A stretch of 64,000 nucleotides of DNA. Source: Thermotoga profunda AZM34c06. GTDB lineage: Bacteria; Thermotogota; Thermotogae; Thermotogales; DSM-5069. The notes beneath the pieces are model-generated. The model saw nothing but the letters and a program-made list of their open reading frames with translations, was not told where the DNA came from and searched no databases. A program made the position numbers and the translations under genes. Shown here piece by piece: positions 1 through 9,602 of this stretch. The DNA lies in contig NZ_AP014510.1 of assembly GCF_000828675.1 (NCBI RefSeq), forward strand, positions 1,445,413 to 1,509,412. Reading direction: 5' to 3'. Every line of letters starts with the position of its first letter. The stretch's first letter is position 1.

Positions 1-1448
1 TCGCCACGCGAAATGTTGGTTATATAGATCCAATGAATATTGAAGAATACATAGCAAGAGACGGTTATTTTGCTCTGGGAAAGGTTTTAAAAGAAATGAG
101 TCCAGAACAAGTTATTGAAGAAATCAAGAAGAGTGGTCTTCGTGGTAGAGGTGGAGCTGGCTTTCCAACGGGTCTCAAATGGGAATTGACCAGAAAGTCT
201 AAGGGTGAGAGAAAATATATAGTCTGCAATGCTGATGAAGGTGACCCTGGAGCTTTCATGGATCGTTCCGTACTTGAAGGAGATCCACATACAATCCTTG
301 AAGCGATGGCCATTGGTGGATATGCCATAGGTGCAAATCAAGGATACATATATGTCAGGGCAGAGTATCCATTGGCTATAGAAAGACTCAATATAGCAAT
401 CTCTCAGGCAAAAGAATTTGGTTTTCTTGGAGAAAACATCATGGGTAGTAATTTCAACTTCGATATTGAAATAAGGATCGGTGCAGGAGCATTCGTATGC
501 GGCGAAGAAACTGCTTTGATTGCATCAATCGAGGGAAAACGAGGCCAACCTCGAGTTAAGCCACCATATCCCGCACAAAGTGGAGTGTGGGGATGTCCAA
601 CGGTCATAAATAACGTTGAGACTTTTGCTTGTATTCCGCCAATCATAATCAAAGGGGCAGACTGGTTTAAAAATATAGGTACAGAAAAATCACCTGGTAC
701 CAAAGTCTTTGCACTCGCCGGTAAGATAACCAATACAGGTCTGGTTGAGGTCCCAATGGGTATAACCCTGAAGGAACTTCTCTATGAAATAGGCGGAGGT
801 TCATCAACTGGGAAGAAGATTAAAGCAGTACAAACTGGTGGACCAAGTGGTGGTTGTATACCCTCCGAATACTTTGACACACCAGTAGACTATGAATCTC
901 TCCAGAAACTCGGTGCGATTATGGGTTCTGGTGGAATGATAGTAATGGACGAAGATGACTGTATGGTGGATGTTGCCAGGTTTTTCTTAGAATTCACCGT
1001 TGATGAATCCTGTGGAAAATGTACGCCATGTAGAGAAGGTACACGGCAAATGCTCAAAATTCTCAATAAAATAACATCTGGAGAAGGAACAGAGGAAGAT
1101 CTCGAGGAGCTTGAACACTTGGCGAGTGTTATCAAAGATACATCTTTGTGTGGACTTGGCCAAACAGCCCCCAACCCAGTCTTGAGTACATTGAGATATT
1201 ATCGGAAAGAATACGAGGCACATGTGAAGGAGAAGCGTTGTCCATCGCTTAAATGTAAGCAATTGATCAGGTATGTTATAGATGCAGCAAAATGTGTAGG
1301 ATGTACTGCTTGTGCAAGAGTTTGTCCTGTAAATGCAATTTCTGGTGAAGTGAGAAAAGCACATCGAATCGATAACGAGATTTGTATAAGATGTGGCAGC
1401 TGTATCGAAGTTTGCAGATTTGGTGCTATAAGCAAGGTATCACCGTGA
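1..1448 (+). CDS. NuoF-type NADH-binding flavoprotein subunit with C-terminal 2[4Fe-4S] domain (5' partial)
   Basis: Flavin- and NADH-binding subunit of a soluble NADH dehydrogenase or NAD(P)-linked hydrogenase complex (NuoF/HndC/HydB family). The frame is open to the left edge (codons from base 3), and the residues before the ATG at 33 (RNVGYIDP) match the corresponding part of the paralogue at 1950-3578 (RNVGNIDP), so 33 is internal and the N-terminus lies outside the window. Counting from 33: FMN/NADH glycine-rich loop [13 protein letters not shown] at about 35-47, second loop [10 protein letters not shown], [4Fe-4S] motif ESCGKCTPC near 327-333 with a fourth Cys near 373, then a ferredoxin-like domain with two four-Cys clusters ([11 protein letters not shown] and [11 protein letters not shown]). 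It is followed by a NuoE-like gene and a second NuoF, all probably one operon. Which complex it serves cannot be decided because the upstream genes are not visible. Confidence 0.93.
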   Translation, partial: ATRNVGYIDPMNIEEYIARDGYFALGKVLKEMSPEQVIEEIKKSGLRGRGGAGFPTGLKWELTRKSKGERKYIVCNADEGDPGAFMDRSVLEGDPHTILEAMAIGGYAIGANQGYIYVRAEYPLAIERLNIAISQAKEFGFLGENIMGSNFNFDIEIRIGAGAFVCGEETALIASIEGKRGQPRVKPPYPAQSGVWGCPTVINNVETFACIPPIIIKGADWFKNIGTEKSPGTKVFALAGKITNTGLVEVPMGITLKELLYEIGGGSSTGKKIKAVQTGGPSGGCIPSEYFDTPVDYESLQKLGAIMGSGGMIVMDEDDCMVDVARFFLEFTVDESCGKCTPCREGTRQMLKILNKITSGEGTEEDLEELEHLASVIKDTSLCGLGQTAPNPVLSTLRYYRKEYEAHVKEKRCPSLKCKQLIRYVIDAAKCVGCTACARVCPVNAISGEVRKAHRIDNEICIRCGSCIEVCRFGAISKVSP

Positions 1449-1464
1449 GAAGGGGGAGTTAGTT

Positions 1465-1953
1465 GTGATCGATCGCGAGAAGGTGGTTGCTCTTGTCGAG
1501 AAGGCAAAGTCCGAATCTTTAGAAGAAAGAGATATGCTGATCAACACACTCCACAAAATTCAGGATTATTTTGGAAATTATATACCCATCGAAGCTGCTG
1601 AAATAGTCGCCGAAGAACTTGATGTGCCAAAATCAAAAGTGTACGAAGTTTTGACCTTTTACACGATGTTCTCAACTAAACCCAGGGGCAAGTATGTGAT
1701 TCGCGTTTGTGTGAACCTACCCTGTCATGTAACTGGTGGTAGAGAGGTAGTCCAAACTCTACAAGAGATACTTGGAATCAAACTTGGTGAAACCACCAAG
1801 GATGGTTTTTTCACACTCGAAACAACAAGTTGCTTAGGTTTGTGTGGTGTGGCACCTGTGATAATGATCAATGATCAGTATTACGGCGATCTCAACCCAA
1901 AGAAAGTCAGAGAATTAATCGAAAACCTCCGAAATGGAGGTGAAGTGCGATGA
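1465..1953 (+). CDS. NuoE-like thioredoxin-fold [2Fe-2S] subunit
   Basis: 24-kDa-type subunit (NuoE/HndA/HydC) that carries a [2Fe-2S] cluster and normally docks on a NuoF subunit. The 162-residue protein has the usual alpha-helical N-terminal part and a thioredoxin-like C-terminal part with four cluster cysteines in the pattern CVNLPC ... CLGLC. The start is GTG at 1465, preceded by GGGGGAG. It lies 16 bp after the first NuoF and overlaps the second NuoF by 4 bp (ATGA), so the three are translationally coupled. The length is typical for the family. Confidence 0.93.
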   Translation: MIDREKVVALVEKAKSESLEERDMLINTLHKIQDYFGNYIPIEAAEIVAEELDVPKSKVYEVLTFYTMFSTKPRGKYVIRVCVNLPCHVTGGREVVQTLQEILGIKLGETTKDGFFTLETTSCLGLCGVAPVIMINDQYYGDLNPKKVRELIENLRNGGEVR

Positions 1954-3578
1954 AACCCATTTTAGTACTTGTATCGGTTGATTCTAACAGCGTATTGCTC
2001 GGCGCAAGGCATTTTGTAAATTATCTTAAAGAATTGATTGTAAGATATAACCTTCAAGACACAGTCGATGTTTTGGAGACTGGCACGATGGGTGTTTATA
2101 CACAAGGTGTTGTCATGGCAGTTTTTCCAGATGATATCTATTACTCAGTTCGTTCTACAGATGATATCCAAAAAATTGTAACCGAACACCTGTTAAAAGG
2201 AAGAACTGTTTTATCACTTGAGATACCAAGAGAAAGGCTGAAATTAGTTGTCGAAAAAGAAAAAATCAGTGCAGAAACAAGGATTGTCTTGAGAAATGTT
2301 GGTAATATTGACCCAAGAAATATAAATGAATATATAGCAAAAGATGGATATTTTGCACTCCACAAGGTTCTTTCCGAAATGAAGCCACAGCAAGTTCTTG
2401 AATGTGTAAAGGCTTCAGGGCTTCGTGGACGAGGTGGAGCGGGATTTCCAACTGGATTGAAATGGGAATTCACAGCCAAGGTTCAGGCTGATCAAAAATA
2501 TGTGGTTTGCAATGCCGATGAAGGTGAACCTGGTACTTTCAAAGACAGATTGATAATGGAAGGAGATCCACACTCTGTAATTGAAGCAATGGTTATCTGT
2601 GGATATGCCGTTGGAGCTACTAAGGGGTATATATACATACGTGGTGAATATTATGGCTCGGTGGAAAATATTCAGAAAGCTATCAAAGATGCTTATGAAT
2701 ATGGTTTTCTTGGAAAAGACATAATGGGTAGCGGTTTTAATTTTGATCTGACGGTTAGGCTCGGTGCAGGAGCTTATATATGCGGTGAAGAAACAGCTTT
2801 ACTCGAGTCAATCGAAGGAAAATCGGGGAGACCGAGACTGAAACCCCCATATCCTCCAACAAATGGATTATTCGGTAAGCCAACGGTGATCAACAATGTA
2901 GAAACTTTTGCCAATATTCCACCAATTATTTTGAATGGTCCAGAGTGGTTCAAATCCTTTGGAACTGCCGGTTCACCTGGAACAAAAGTTTATTCGTTAG
3001 TTGGCAATGTTGTCAGACGAGGCATTGTAGAAGTTCCAATGGGTACTACTGTTCGTGATTTGATTTACAGATTTGGTGGTGGATTGGTTGGAGGCAAGGA
3101 TCTGTATATTGTTCAAACTGGAGGAACGGCTGGTACCTTCATAGGTGTGGATAAACTCGATGTACCTTTGGATTACGATTCGTTCAAAAATTATGGAGTC
3201 TCCATAGGTTCTGGTGTAATATTGGCCATGTCTGACGATGTTTGTCCTGTAGATGTTGCACTCAATACGATGCAATTCTTCGCACATGAATCGTGTGGTA
3301 AATGTACACCTTGCCGAGAAGGCACAAGACTCGCAGTACAAATCCTTGAAAAGATGAGCAAGGGACAAGGTGAGTTAGAAGATATTGAGACATTGAGACA
3401 GATAGCATATATCACTCAAGAAGCGTCTTTGTGTGGTCTTGGACAGAGTATCAATGTTCCTCTATTATCTATTGTTGAAAACTTCAGAGAAGATTTTCTC
3501 AAACACATAAAAACTTCTTCTTGTCCACACGGTGTGTGCAAGTTCGTCAAGATTCAGAAGTCAAAGACGAAGGTTTAA
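1950..3578 (+). CDS. NuoF-type flavoprotein subunit with cysteine-less N-terminal thioredoxin-like domain
   Basis: Second NADH/FMN-binding subunit of the operon, 542 residues. Residues 1 to about 85 have the length and position of the thioredoxin-like [2Fe-2S] domain found at the N-terminus of HndC/HydB proteins, but contain no cysteine, so no cluster can be held there. The rest is intact: the FMN/NADH loop [23 protein letters not shown], and the [4Fe-4S] motif ESCGKCTPC near 449-455 with a fourth Cys in SLCGLGQ. It ends at CPHGVC and lacks the C-terminal two-cluster ferredoxin domain present in the first NuoF. The two NuoF copies are therefore structurally specialised: one has ferredoxin clusters, the other has a bare FMN/[4Fe-4S] core. 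The 3' end overlaps the convergent scpB by 32 bp. Confidence 0.92.
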   Translation: MKPILVLVSVDSNSVLLGARHFVNYLKELIVRYNLQDTVDVLETGTMGVYTQGVVMAVFPDDIYYSVRSTDDIQKIVTEHLLKGRTVLSLEIPRERLKLVVEKEKISAETRIVLRNVGNIDPRNINEYIAKDGYFALHKVLSEMKPQQVLECVKASGLRGRGGAGFPTGLKWEFTAKVQADQKYVVCNADEGEPGTFKDRLIMEGDPHSVIEAMVICGYAVGATKGYIYIRGEYYGSVENIQKAIKDAYEYGFLGKDIMGSGFNFDLTVRLGAGAYICGEETALLESIEGKSGRPRLKPPYPPTNGLFGKPTVINNVETFANIPPIILNGPEWFKSFGTAGSPGTKVYSLVGNVVRRGIVEVPMGTTVRDLIYRFGGGLVGGKDLYIVQTGGTAGTFIGVDKLDVPLDYDSFKNYGVSIGSGVILAMSDDVCPVDVALNTMQFFAHESCGKCTPCREGTRLAVQILEKMSKGQGELEDIETLRQIAYITQEASLCGLGQSINVPLLSIVENFREDFLKHIKTSSCPHGVCKFVKIQKSKTKV

Positions 3579-4071
3579 CAAAACCCGAGTGCTCGGTCGC
3601 CTGATCGAGCACTCCTTCTATCATTAGAAAATCTCTAAAACTTTCGTTGAGTTGATAGACATAAGTGTTTGATTGTTTCTTTCTCGTCAGAACTCCCGAT
3701 TTATGAAGTGATCTGACTATTGCACTTGAATCTTTCCCTCTTAATTCGTTCAGGGTTTGTATCGTAGAAGGACCGTTCAAGAGTATCGCTGCTACTATCT
3801 CCATTTGACTTGAAGAGAGTTTTGTATAGAAAGTCCTTACTACTTTGCTAATCACTGTTGAATATTCTGGTTTTGTGTAGAAACGATATACATCACCAAC
3901 TTTTTTCAATTCCACGCCATGATCTTCGTTATTATATTCTTTAACGAGATCATCTAAAACCTTTGTGATGGTTTCTGCATCACTTTCAGTTATCTTTACG
4001 AGTCTTTCCAGAGTCATACCACGAGCAGCAAAAATCAAAGCTTCTACCACAGCCTTAAGATTCAAGGTCAT
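3547..4071 (-). CDS. scpB: Segregation and condensation protein B
   Basis: ScpB binds ScpA and, as a dimer of winged-helix domains, regulates the bacterial SMC condensin complex in chromosome segregation. The 174-residue protein shows the family's tandem winged-helix layout: an N-terminal part beginning LKAVVEALIFAARG and a second domain with MEIVAAILLNGPSTIQTLNELRG. Start ATG at 4071 with GAGGA just upstream. The start overlaps the end of scpA by 17 bp, the usual scpA-scpB order. The C-terminal tail is read through a 32-bp overlap with the convergent nuoF and contains the hairpin at 3587-3614. Confidence 0.93.
   Translation of the reverse strand: MTLNLKAVVEALIFAARGMTLERLVKITESDAETITKVLDDLVKEYNNEDHGVELKKVGDVYRFYTKPEYSTVISKVVRTFYTKLSSSQMEIVAAILLNGPSTIQTLNELRGKDSSAIVRSLHKSGVLTRKKQSNTYVYQLNESFRDFLMIEGVLDQATEHSGFVKPSSLTSES
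3587..3614. terminator. Hairpin between convergent nuoF and scpB
   Basis: Perfect 9-bp inverted repeat, GAGTGCTCG (3587-3595) and CGAGCACTC (3606-3614), with a 10-base loop. It begins 8 bases after the nuoF stop and lies inside the last codons of scpB. Read on the minus strand the stem is followed by GGGTTTTG, and on the plus strand by a pyrimidine-rich but T-poor stretch. A bidirectional terminator is the simplest reading. It is not a canonical terminator on the plus strand. Confidence 0.55.
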
Positions 4072-4741
4072 TCCTCCTCAGGATGAGGTTACCATCGACT
4101 TCGAGAAAAAGAATTTTCTTGAAAAAAATCAATTCAAGAACCGCTAATAGATAGATTATCACTTGATAACGACTCTCACCTACCTTGAGAATATCATATA
4201 ATGTGGTATCTCCGTTTTCTGCCAACAAATCAAGTACTCTGTTCATGGCTTGTTCAACCGTCATAGCCTGCCTTTTTATCTTGTAAACAGTTCTACGGAT
4301 ATTCAGTTCTTGCAAAGCAGCTTGAAGGACTTTATTCAGTTTCTCTTGTTCAATTTGCGGTAATGATGGTAATCTCACTAACTGTCTGGACCCGATATCT
4401 TTGATTCTCTCTTTGATTTGCTCACTGAGTTCTTTTATTTTTTCATAAGTCTCGATTCTTCTATAGAGATCTTCTTCTTGTTGAGTCAATTGCCTTGTTT
4501 CCTTCTCAGTCAATGAAGGAAGAATGTATTTGGATTTCATCTCCATTAACTGAGTTGCCATTGCAATGAAGTCAGAAGTAACGTTTAAATCAAGTTTTTT
4601 CATTTGCTCAACATATGCAACGAATTCATCAGCTAACTGAGAAATGGAAACTTGACGCACGCTTATCTTGCGTCTTTTGACAAGATAAAGCAACAGATCT
4701 AAAGGACCTTCAAACTCTTGTAATCGAAATACAAGTTCCAA
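4055..4741 (-). CDS. scpA: Segregation and condensation protein A
   Basis: Kleisin subunit that bridges the SMC heads in condensin. The 228-residue protein begins with the diagnostic kleisin N-terminus (LQEFEGPLDLLLYLVKRRKI), has a helical middle with the signature region QLMEMKSKYILPS, and ends with a winged-helix (LYDILKVGESRYQVIIYLLAVLELI). The start is TTG at 4741, behind GAGGTGGTC. It lies 9 bp downstream of trpS and overlaps scpB, within the nine-gene minus-strand operon. Confidence 0.93.
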   Translation of the reverse strand: MELVFRLQEFEGPLDLLLYLVKRRKISVRQVSISQLADEFVAYVEQMKKLDLNVTSDFIAMATQLMEMKSKYILPSLTEKETRQLTQQEEDLYRRIETYEKIKELSEQIKERIKDIGSRQLVRLPSLPQIEQEKLNKVLQAALQELNIRRTVYKIKRQAMTVEQAMNRVLDLLAENGDTTLYDILKVGESRYQVIIYLLAVLELIFFKKILFLEVDGNLILRRNDLES

Positions 4742-4750
4742 TAGACCACC

Positions 4751-5737
4751 TCAGAAGAGTAAATTCATTCTTTCTCTAACCAACTTCATGGTTTTTTGAG
4801 CAATCGATCTTGCTTTTTCGTTACCTTCAGCTATAACATCGTCCACATAGTGTGGATCTGAATCAATCGCACGGTATCTTTCCCAAATTGGTTCAAATTC
4901 TTGTTTCATATTTTTCAAAAGCAACTTTTTGCAATCTATGCATCCAATTTTTGCTTTGGTACAACCTTCAATAACCCATTCACTGTCTTGTTGGCTTATT
5001 CCGAAAGCTTTATGATAATCCCAAACAGGACATTTTTGTGGATCTCCAGGGTCTGTTTTCCTTTTTCGGGCTGGATCTGTCATCATGGGAAGTATTGCCT
5101 TTTCAAGTTCGGCATAATTGTTTTCAAGTGGCACTATGTTACCATAGCTTTTACTCATCTTCCTACCATCTGTGCCTGGTAATTTGGGTACGATGGATAG
5201 CAAAGACTGTGGTTCAGGAAAGGTCTCTCCGTATAGAAAATTGAATCTCCTTGCGATTTCTCTTGTGAGCTCGACATGGTAAACCTGATCTTCTCCAACT
5301 GGTACTCCATCGGCTAAATAGATCAATATATCAGCAGCCTGTAGCACTGGGTACAATAGAAAACCTGTATTTGAAAGATCTTTTTCAGAGAGTTGTTGTT
5401 TCATTTCCTTATATGTTGGTACTCTCTCGAGCCACGAAATAGGAACTATCATGGAAAACAAAAGTGCTAATTCGGAGTGTTCTTTTATCGCTGATTGCAC
5501 GAATAATGTTGATTTTTCCGGATCAAGACCACAAGCAAGAAAAGATCTCATAACTTCCTTTGTATGAAAGCTCAACTCTTCAGTTTCATCATAAGAAGTT
5601 GTCAAGGCATGCCAATCAGCCACAAAATAGAAGCATTCATTTCCTTCATCTTGAAGTCTTTTCCAATTTCTCAGAGCTCCTACATAATTGCCTATGTGTG
5701 GCTTTCCAGTTGGCCTAACACCACTCAATATTCTCAA
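4751..5737 (-). CDS. trpS: Tryptophanyl-tRNA synthetase
   Basis: Charges tRNA-Trp using ATP. A 328-residue class Ic synthetase with the HIGH-type motif PHIGNYVGA near residue 13, a Rossmann core, and the KMSKS motif in RKMSKSYGN near residue 195. Length is normal for bacterial TrpS. It starts 4 bp inside the end of folD (ATGA-type overlap) and is cotranscribed with folD, fhs and scpA. No tryptophan-specific leader is visible, so it is probably expressed constitutively from the upstream operon promoter. Confidence 0.97.
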   Translation of the reverse strand: MRILSGVRPTGKPHIGNYVGALRNWKRLQDEGNECFYFVADWHALTTSYDETEELSFHTKEVMRSFLACGLDPEKSTLFVQSAIKEHSELALLFSMIVPISWLERVPTYKEMKQQLSEKDLSNTGFLLYPVLQAADILIYLADGVPVGEDQVYHVELTREIARRFNFLYGETFPEPQSLLSIVPKLPGTDGRKMSKSYGNIVPLENNYAELEKAILPMMTDPARKRKTDPGDPQKCPVWDYHKAFGISQQDSEWVIEGCTKAKIGCIDCKKLLLKNMKQEFEPIWERYRAIDSDPHYVDDVIAEGNEKARSIAQKTMKLVRERMNLLF

Positions 5738-6555
5738 GTCATATCACCTCTGAAAGCATTTTTCGCAACTCTATTCATCAAAATAGATGTCGTCACGATT
5801 CCTACTCCACCAGGAACCGGTGTAACGTGTGCCTTTTCCTGCACACTTTTGTCTACATCACCAAATATTTTTCCATCGACTACATTTATCCCAACATCTA
5901 TCACTACAGATCCATCGCAAACCATCTCTGGCGTCAAGAAACCAGCTTTACCAACGGCAACTACTATCACATCTGCTCTTTTGGTTATGCTCGGAATGTC
6001 TTTTGTTTTACTATGACACACTATAACAGTGGCACTTCTATCGCGTCTTAAGAGCATTATCGAAACGGGTAATCCAACTGTGGTGCTTCTTCCAATTATG
6101 ACGACATTCTTACCTACCAAATTTGTAACTGAACTGAGAATTGTCACAACCGCCATCGCAGTACAGGGTGCAAAATCCTCTATACCATATGCAAGATATC
6201 CCAAATTCAACGGATTTCTTCCTTCGATATCCTTGTCAGCTTTTATCAATTCGGCTATTCTCATTTCATCAACTCCTGCTGGCAAGGGATGTGCTACGAA
6301 GATTCCATGAATGGATTTGTCCTGTGAGACTTTTATTAAAGATTTTTCAAGTAAAGAATTATCTTCAAGATCGATAATTTCAAAATCAATTCCAAGAGAC
6401 TGCGCCTTTTTCTGTTGGCTTCGCAGATAAGAAATGGTACTTTGATCTGGTTTTACGGTAATGCTCACAAGTTTTGGCTTTACCAAGGATTTTTGCACAA
6501 AAGACAGAGTTTCACTATCTATAGATTGTGCTATCGATTTGCAATCGATCAGCAT
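5734..6555 (-). CDS. folD: Bifunctional methylenetetrahydrofolate dehydrogenase/methenyltetrahydrofolate cyclohydrolase
   Basis: Interconverts 5,10-methylene-, 5,10-methenyl- and 10-formyl-tetrahydrofolate. The 273-residue protein carries the active-site region SYLRSQQKKA (Tyr and Lys), the family signature around GIFVAHPLPAGVDE, and the dinucleotide-binding stretch VVIIGRSTTVGLPV, ending with the conserved TPVPGGVGIVT. It sits directly downstream of fhs with an 11-bp gap and overlaps trpS by 4 bp, giving a two-enzyme C1-folate module. Confidence 0.96.
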   Translation of the reverse strand: MLIDCKSIAQSIDSETLSFVQKSLVKPKLVSITVKPDQSTISYLRSQQKKAQSLGIDFEIIDLEDNSLLEKSLIKVSQDKSIHGIFVAHPLPAGVDEMRIAELIKADKDIEGRNPLNLGYLAYGIEDFAPCTAMAVVTILSSVTNLVGKNVVIIGRSTTVGLPVSIMLLRRDRSATVIVCHSKTKDIPSITKRADVIVVAVGKAGFLTPEMVCDGSVVIDVGINVVDGKIFGDVDKSVQEKAHVTPVPGGVGIVTTSILMNRVAKNAFRGDMT

Positions 6556-6566
6556 AAAGCCATCTC

Positions 6567-8228
6567 CTAAAACAGACCTGTGATATTTCCATTCTCATCG
6601 ATATCTATGTTAACAGCATTCGGTTTTTTACCAAGTCCGGGCATTAACATGATCTCACCGCAAACTGCAACAACAAAACCTGCACCTGCTGACAATCTCA
6701 AGTCTCTTACAGTGAAGGAATAATCGTTAGGTGCACCGAGTTTTGATGGATCATCAGATAATGAATATTGAGTCTTTGCAACAATCACAGGCAAGGATGA
6801 AAAACCTTCTTTTGAAAATCTTTTGAGTGAATCCAGTGCATCTTTGGTATAAACAACTTCCTTTGCGCGGTAAATTTCCTTGGCAAGAATTTCTATCTTT
6901 TTCTCAATTGGTAAATCCCAGTTGTAAATAGGTTTGAACTTAGATTCATCTGCAATCTCAATAACCTTTCTTGCTAAGTCTATGGTTCCTTCACTTCCTT
7001 TCGCAAAAGCTTCATTCAATGAAACCTTCACTCCGAGTTTTTCAACATAATTTATCAAATGTTGTATTTCTTTTTCAGTATCGGTATTGAATCTGTTTAC
7101 AGCTACAACGATTGGAAGGTTGTATTTTCTCATATTCTCTATGTGAATTTTAAGGTTTTCGATGCCTTTTGTGATAGCTTCTAAGTTTTCCACTTCAAGA
7201 TCTTTTATTGAGACTCCCCCGTGATATTTGATGGCTCTGATCGTTGCAACGATCACCACCGCTGCTGGTTTGAGATCAGCAAGTTGCGCTACAAAATCGA
7301 AGAATTTTTCTGCACCAAGATCTGAACCGAATCCCGTCTCGGTGACAACATATTCTGATAATCCAAGCGCCATTTTTGTGGCGATTATGGAATTTGTTCC
7401 GTGAGCAATATTTGCAAATGGACCTCCATGAACTAAGGCTGGTGTGTTTTCAATTGTTTGTACCAAATTTGGATCGATAGCGTCTTTGAGTATAACAGCG
7501 GCTGCACCATCGGCACCAAGTTCACGAACAGTGATCGGTTTACCAGTCCTTGACCAGCCAATGACGATATCACCCAATCTTTTTTTGAGATCAATTATAT
7601 CCTTAGACAAACACAGCACAGCCATTACTTCAGAAGCAGCCGTGATAACAAATTGATCTTGCCTTGGGTAACCGTTCGCATGGCCTCCGAGTCCAACAAC
7701 AATCTCTCTCAAAGCCCTGTCGTTCATATCCATAGTTCTTGGCCAAGTTATACGAGTCAAGTCGATATCAAGCTCATTTCCAAAACGTATGTGAGCATCT
7801 ATCATTGCAGAGATCAAATTATGTGCCGCTGAAACAGCATGTATATCCCCGGTGAAATGTAGATTTATGTCCTCCATTGGCAACACTTGTGAGTACCCAC
7901 CACCTGCCGCTCCACCTTTTACACCGAAAACTGGACCTAACGAAGGTTCTCTCAAAGTGACAAAGGACTTGTATCCAAGTTTGTTTAAAGCCATTGATAG
8001 ACCAATACTCGTCGTGGTTTTGCCTTCGCCGGCAGGAGTTGGGGTCATTGCAGTTACTATTATCAGTTTGCCTTTTTTAGAATTCAATGTATTCAAAAAT
8101 TTGTGAGATATCTTGGCAATGTAATCTCCATAGTTTTTGAAATATTCTTTTGGTATCGAGAGATTTTTTGCTATATCCGAGATAGGTTTTAATTGAGCAG
8201 ACCTTGCTATTTGCAAATCATTCAACAT
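6567..8228 (-). CDS. fhs: Formate--tetrahydrofolate ligase
   Basis: ATP-dependent formation of 10-formyl-THF from formate and THF (553 residues, normal length). Residues near 60-75 contain the P-loop-like [15 protein letters not shown], followed by the family-specific [20 protein letters not shown]. Start ATG at 8228 with GGAGGT 8 bases upstream. It is coupled to folD, and in a fermentative anaerobe the pair supplies one-carbon units for purine and formyl-Met-tRNA synthesis. No other Wood-Ljungdahl genes are in the window. Confidence 0.97.
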   Translation of the reverse strand: MLNDLQIARSAQLKPISDIAKNLSIPKEYFKNYGDYIAKISHKFLNTLNSKKGKLIIVTAMTPTPAGEGKTTTSIGLSMALNKLGYKSFVTLREPSLGPVFGVKGGAAGGGYSQVLPMEDINLHFTGDIHAVSAAHNLISAMIDAHIRFGNELDIDLTRITWPRTMDMNDRALREIVVGLGGHANGYPRQDQFVITAASEVMAVLCLSKDIIDLKKRLGDIVIGWSRTGKPITVRELGADGAAAVILKDAIDPNLVQTIENTPALVHGGPFANIAHGTNSIIATKMALGLSEYVVTETGFGSDLGAEKFFDFVAQLADLKPAAVVIVATIRAIKYHGGVSIKDLEVENLEAITKGIENLKIHIENMRKYNLPIVVAVNRFNTDTEKEIQHLINYVEKLGVKVSLNEAFAKGSEGTIDLARKVIEIADESKFKPIYNWDLPIEKKIEILAKEIYRAKEVVYTKDALDSLKRFSKEGFSSLPVIVAKTQYSLSDDPSKLGAPNDYSFTVRDLRLSAGAGFVVAVCGEIMLMPGLGKKPNAVNIDIDENGNITGLF

Positions 8229-8243
8229 CCCCCTATACCTCCT

Positions 8244-8669
8244 TCAAATGAAGTATTTTGGTTCTGGTGCAAAAGACTTTGCTATCTTATCGAGTACACC
8301 ATTTACAAATCGACTACTGTTTTCTGTTCCATATCTTTTTGCCAATTCTACAGCTTCATCGAGAGTAACTTCTATTGGCACATCCTTTTCATACAAAAGT
8401 TCATACGTTCCCAGTCTTAAGACACATCTGTCAACAGATGATAATCTTTCAAGATGCCAATTCTCAAGGCAAGCTGAAATTTTCTCATCGATCTGTGTCA
8501 GATTGTCATAAATCCCGCGCACATATCTTGCAACATCATCTTTAATGGAAACCTCTTTTTCATGTTCCATAATTTCTTTCAAAAGAGTCTCTACTGATTC
8601 ATTCCGAAATTCATTTTGGAAAATCGTTTTGAAAACAGTATCTCTCATCTTGCTACGACGTGTTGTCAC
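8244..8669 (-). CDS. nusB: Transcription antitermination factor NusB
   Basis: RNA-binding component of the NusB/NusE (S10) antitermination complex for rRNA transcription. The 141-residue all-helical protein begins RRSKMRDTVFKTIFQNEF and has the typical LSSVDRCVLRLGTYELLYEKDVP and NSSRFVNGVLDKIAK segments. The GTG start at 8669 has GGAGTG about 11 bases upstream, so the exact start is slightly uncertain. It lies between the Asp23-like gene and fhs. Confidence 0.93.
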   Translation of the reverse strand: MTTRRSKMRDTVFKTIFQNEFRNESVETLLKEIMEHEKEVSIKDDVARYVRGIYDNLTQIDEKISACLENWHLERLSSVDRCVLRLGTYELLYEKDVPIEVTLDEAVELAKRYGTENSSRFVNGVLDKIAKSFAPEPKYFI

Positions 8670-8678
8670 AGGGCATGA

Positions 8679-9017
8679 TCACTCCTTTTCTTCTGTTCTC
8701 TGCTCTTCTCCTTCTTCGATATCTTCAATAGTTACATTCACTGCAACCACTTGTAACTCTGTCATTCTCTCGATATCCATTTTCACCCTCTCCATGATCT
8801 TTTGCCCTATCTCCACAAGGGGTTTACCAAATGGAACGCTTATTTTCAAGTTGATCGTTATATTATCTTCGGGAGAGCGATCGATTTCAAGTGATTTTCT
8901 GATCCTCTTTTGTTTTCTCTCATCTGCAATTTCAAGCGCAGAGAAAACACTTCTTAACGCGATTTCTCTTATTGCGTTGTCAGAAATGTCTATATTTCCC
9001 ATCCCTTTTGTCTCCAT
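8679..9017 (-). CDS. Asp23/Gls24-family (DUF322) protein
   Basis: Small protein of the Asp23/Gls24 (YqhY-like) family, which in Firmicutes is linked to envelope stress or fatty-acid metabolism. The function here is unknown. It has the family's helix-strand core beginning GNIDISDNAIREIALRSVFSA and an acidic tail (EDIEEGEEQRTEEKE). I place the start at ATG 9017 because AGGAGG sits 8 bases upstream; the GTG three codons earlier overlaps that site. Its position between efp and nusB matches the yqhY-nusB neighbourhood common in Gram-positive bacteria. Confidence 0.85.
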   Translation of the reverse strand: METKGMGNIDISDNAIREIALRSVFSALEIADERKQKRIRKSLEIDRSPEDNITINLKISVPFGKPLVEIGQKIMERVKMDIERMTELQVVAVNVTIEDIEEGEEQRTEEKE

Positions 9018-9029
9018 TCTTGTCACCTC

Positions 9030-9587
9030 CTACGCACGTTCAACATACTCACCCGTTCTGGTGTCAACCTTTACAAATTCACCACTTTCGACGAAGAAAG
9101 GAACGGTAATTTTCAGACCTGTTTCCAAAGTAGCTGGTTTACCTCCTCCTGAGACGGTATCACCTTTGAAGGTCGGTTCAGTCTCAACAATTTTTAATAC
9201 CACGACATTTGGCAACTGTATACCTATGGGTTTGTCTTCCAAAAACACTATACTGACTTCCAGATTCTCAATCAGATACCACTTTGCATCTTGAATATCA
9301 TCTTCTGTGAGAGCATATTGTTCGTAATCGTCCAAGGTCATGAAGTGGTAGTGATCACCGTCACTGTATAGATACTGTGCTGCTCTAAAAGTCAAGTTTG
9401 CCTCGTCAACACGCTCTCCACTGCTAAAATTGGCTTCTTTGACCAAACCGGTTTTGACGCTCTTCAATCTCGTTCTGATGATACCTCTTCCCATTGCCAT
9501 GTGATGTTTGTTCACATCGATAACACGATAAGGTTCTCCATCGACCATTATGACCATACCCTTTTTCAGATCACCAACTTCTACCAC
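9030..9587 (-). CDS. efp: Elongation factor P
   Basis: Relieves ribosome stalling at polyproline stretches. The 185-residue protein has three beta-barrel domains; the KOW-like N-terminal domain starts [19 protein letters not shown]. The modification loop reads [18 protein letters not shown]: the residue at the usual modified-Lys position is within HHMAMGRG, so any modification would differ from E. coli beta-lysylation at a Lys. Start GTG at 9587 behind GGAGGTG. It lies immediately downstream of the M24 peptidase gene, a very common pairing. Confidence 0.96.
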   Translation of the reverse strand: MVEVGDLKKGMVIMVDGEPYRVIDVNKHHMAMGRGIIRTRLKSVKTGLVKEANFSSGERVDEANLTFRAAQYLYSDGDHYHFMTLDDYEQYALTEDDIQDAKWYLIENLEVSIVFLEDKPIGIQLPNVVVLKIVETEPTFKGDTVSGGGKPATLETGLKITVPFFVESGEFVKVDTRTGEYVERA

Positions 9588-9602
9588 AGTTTCACCTCCG
9601 AA

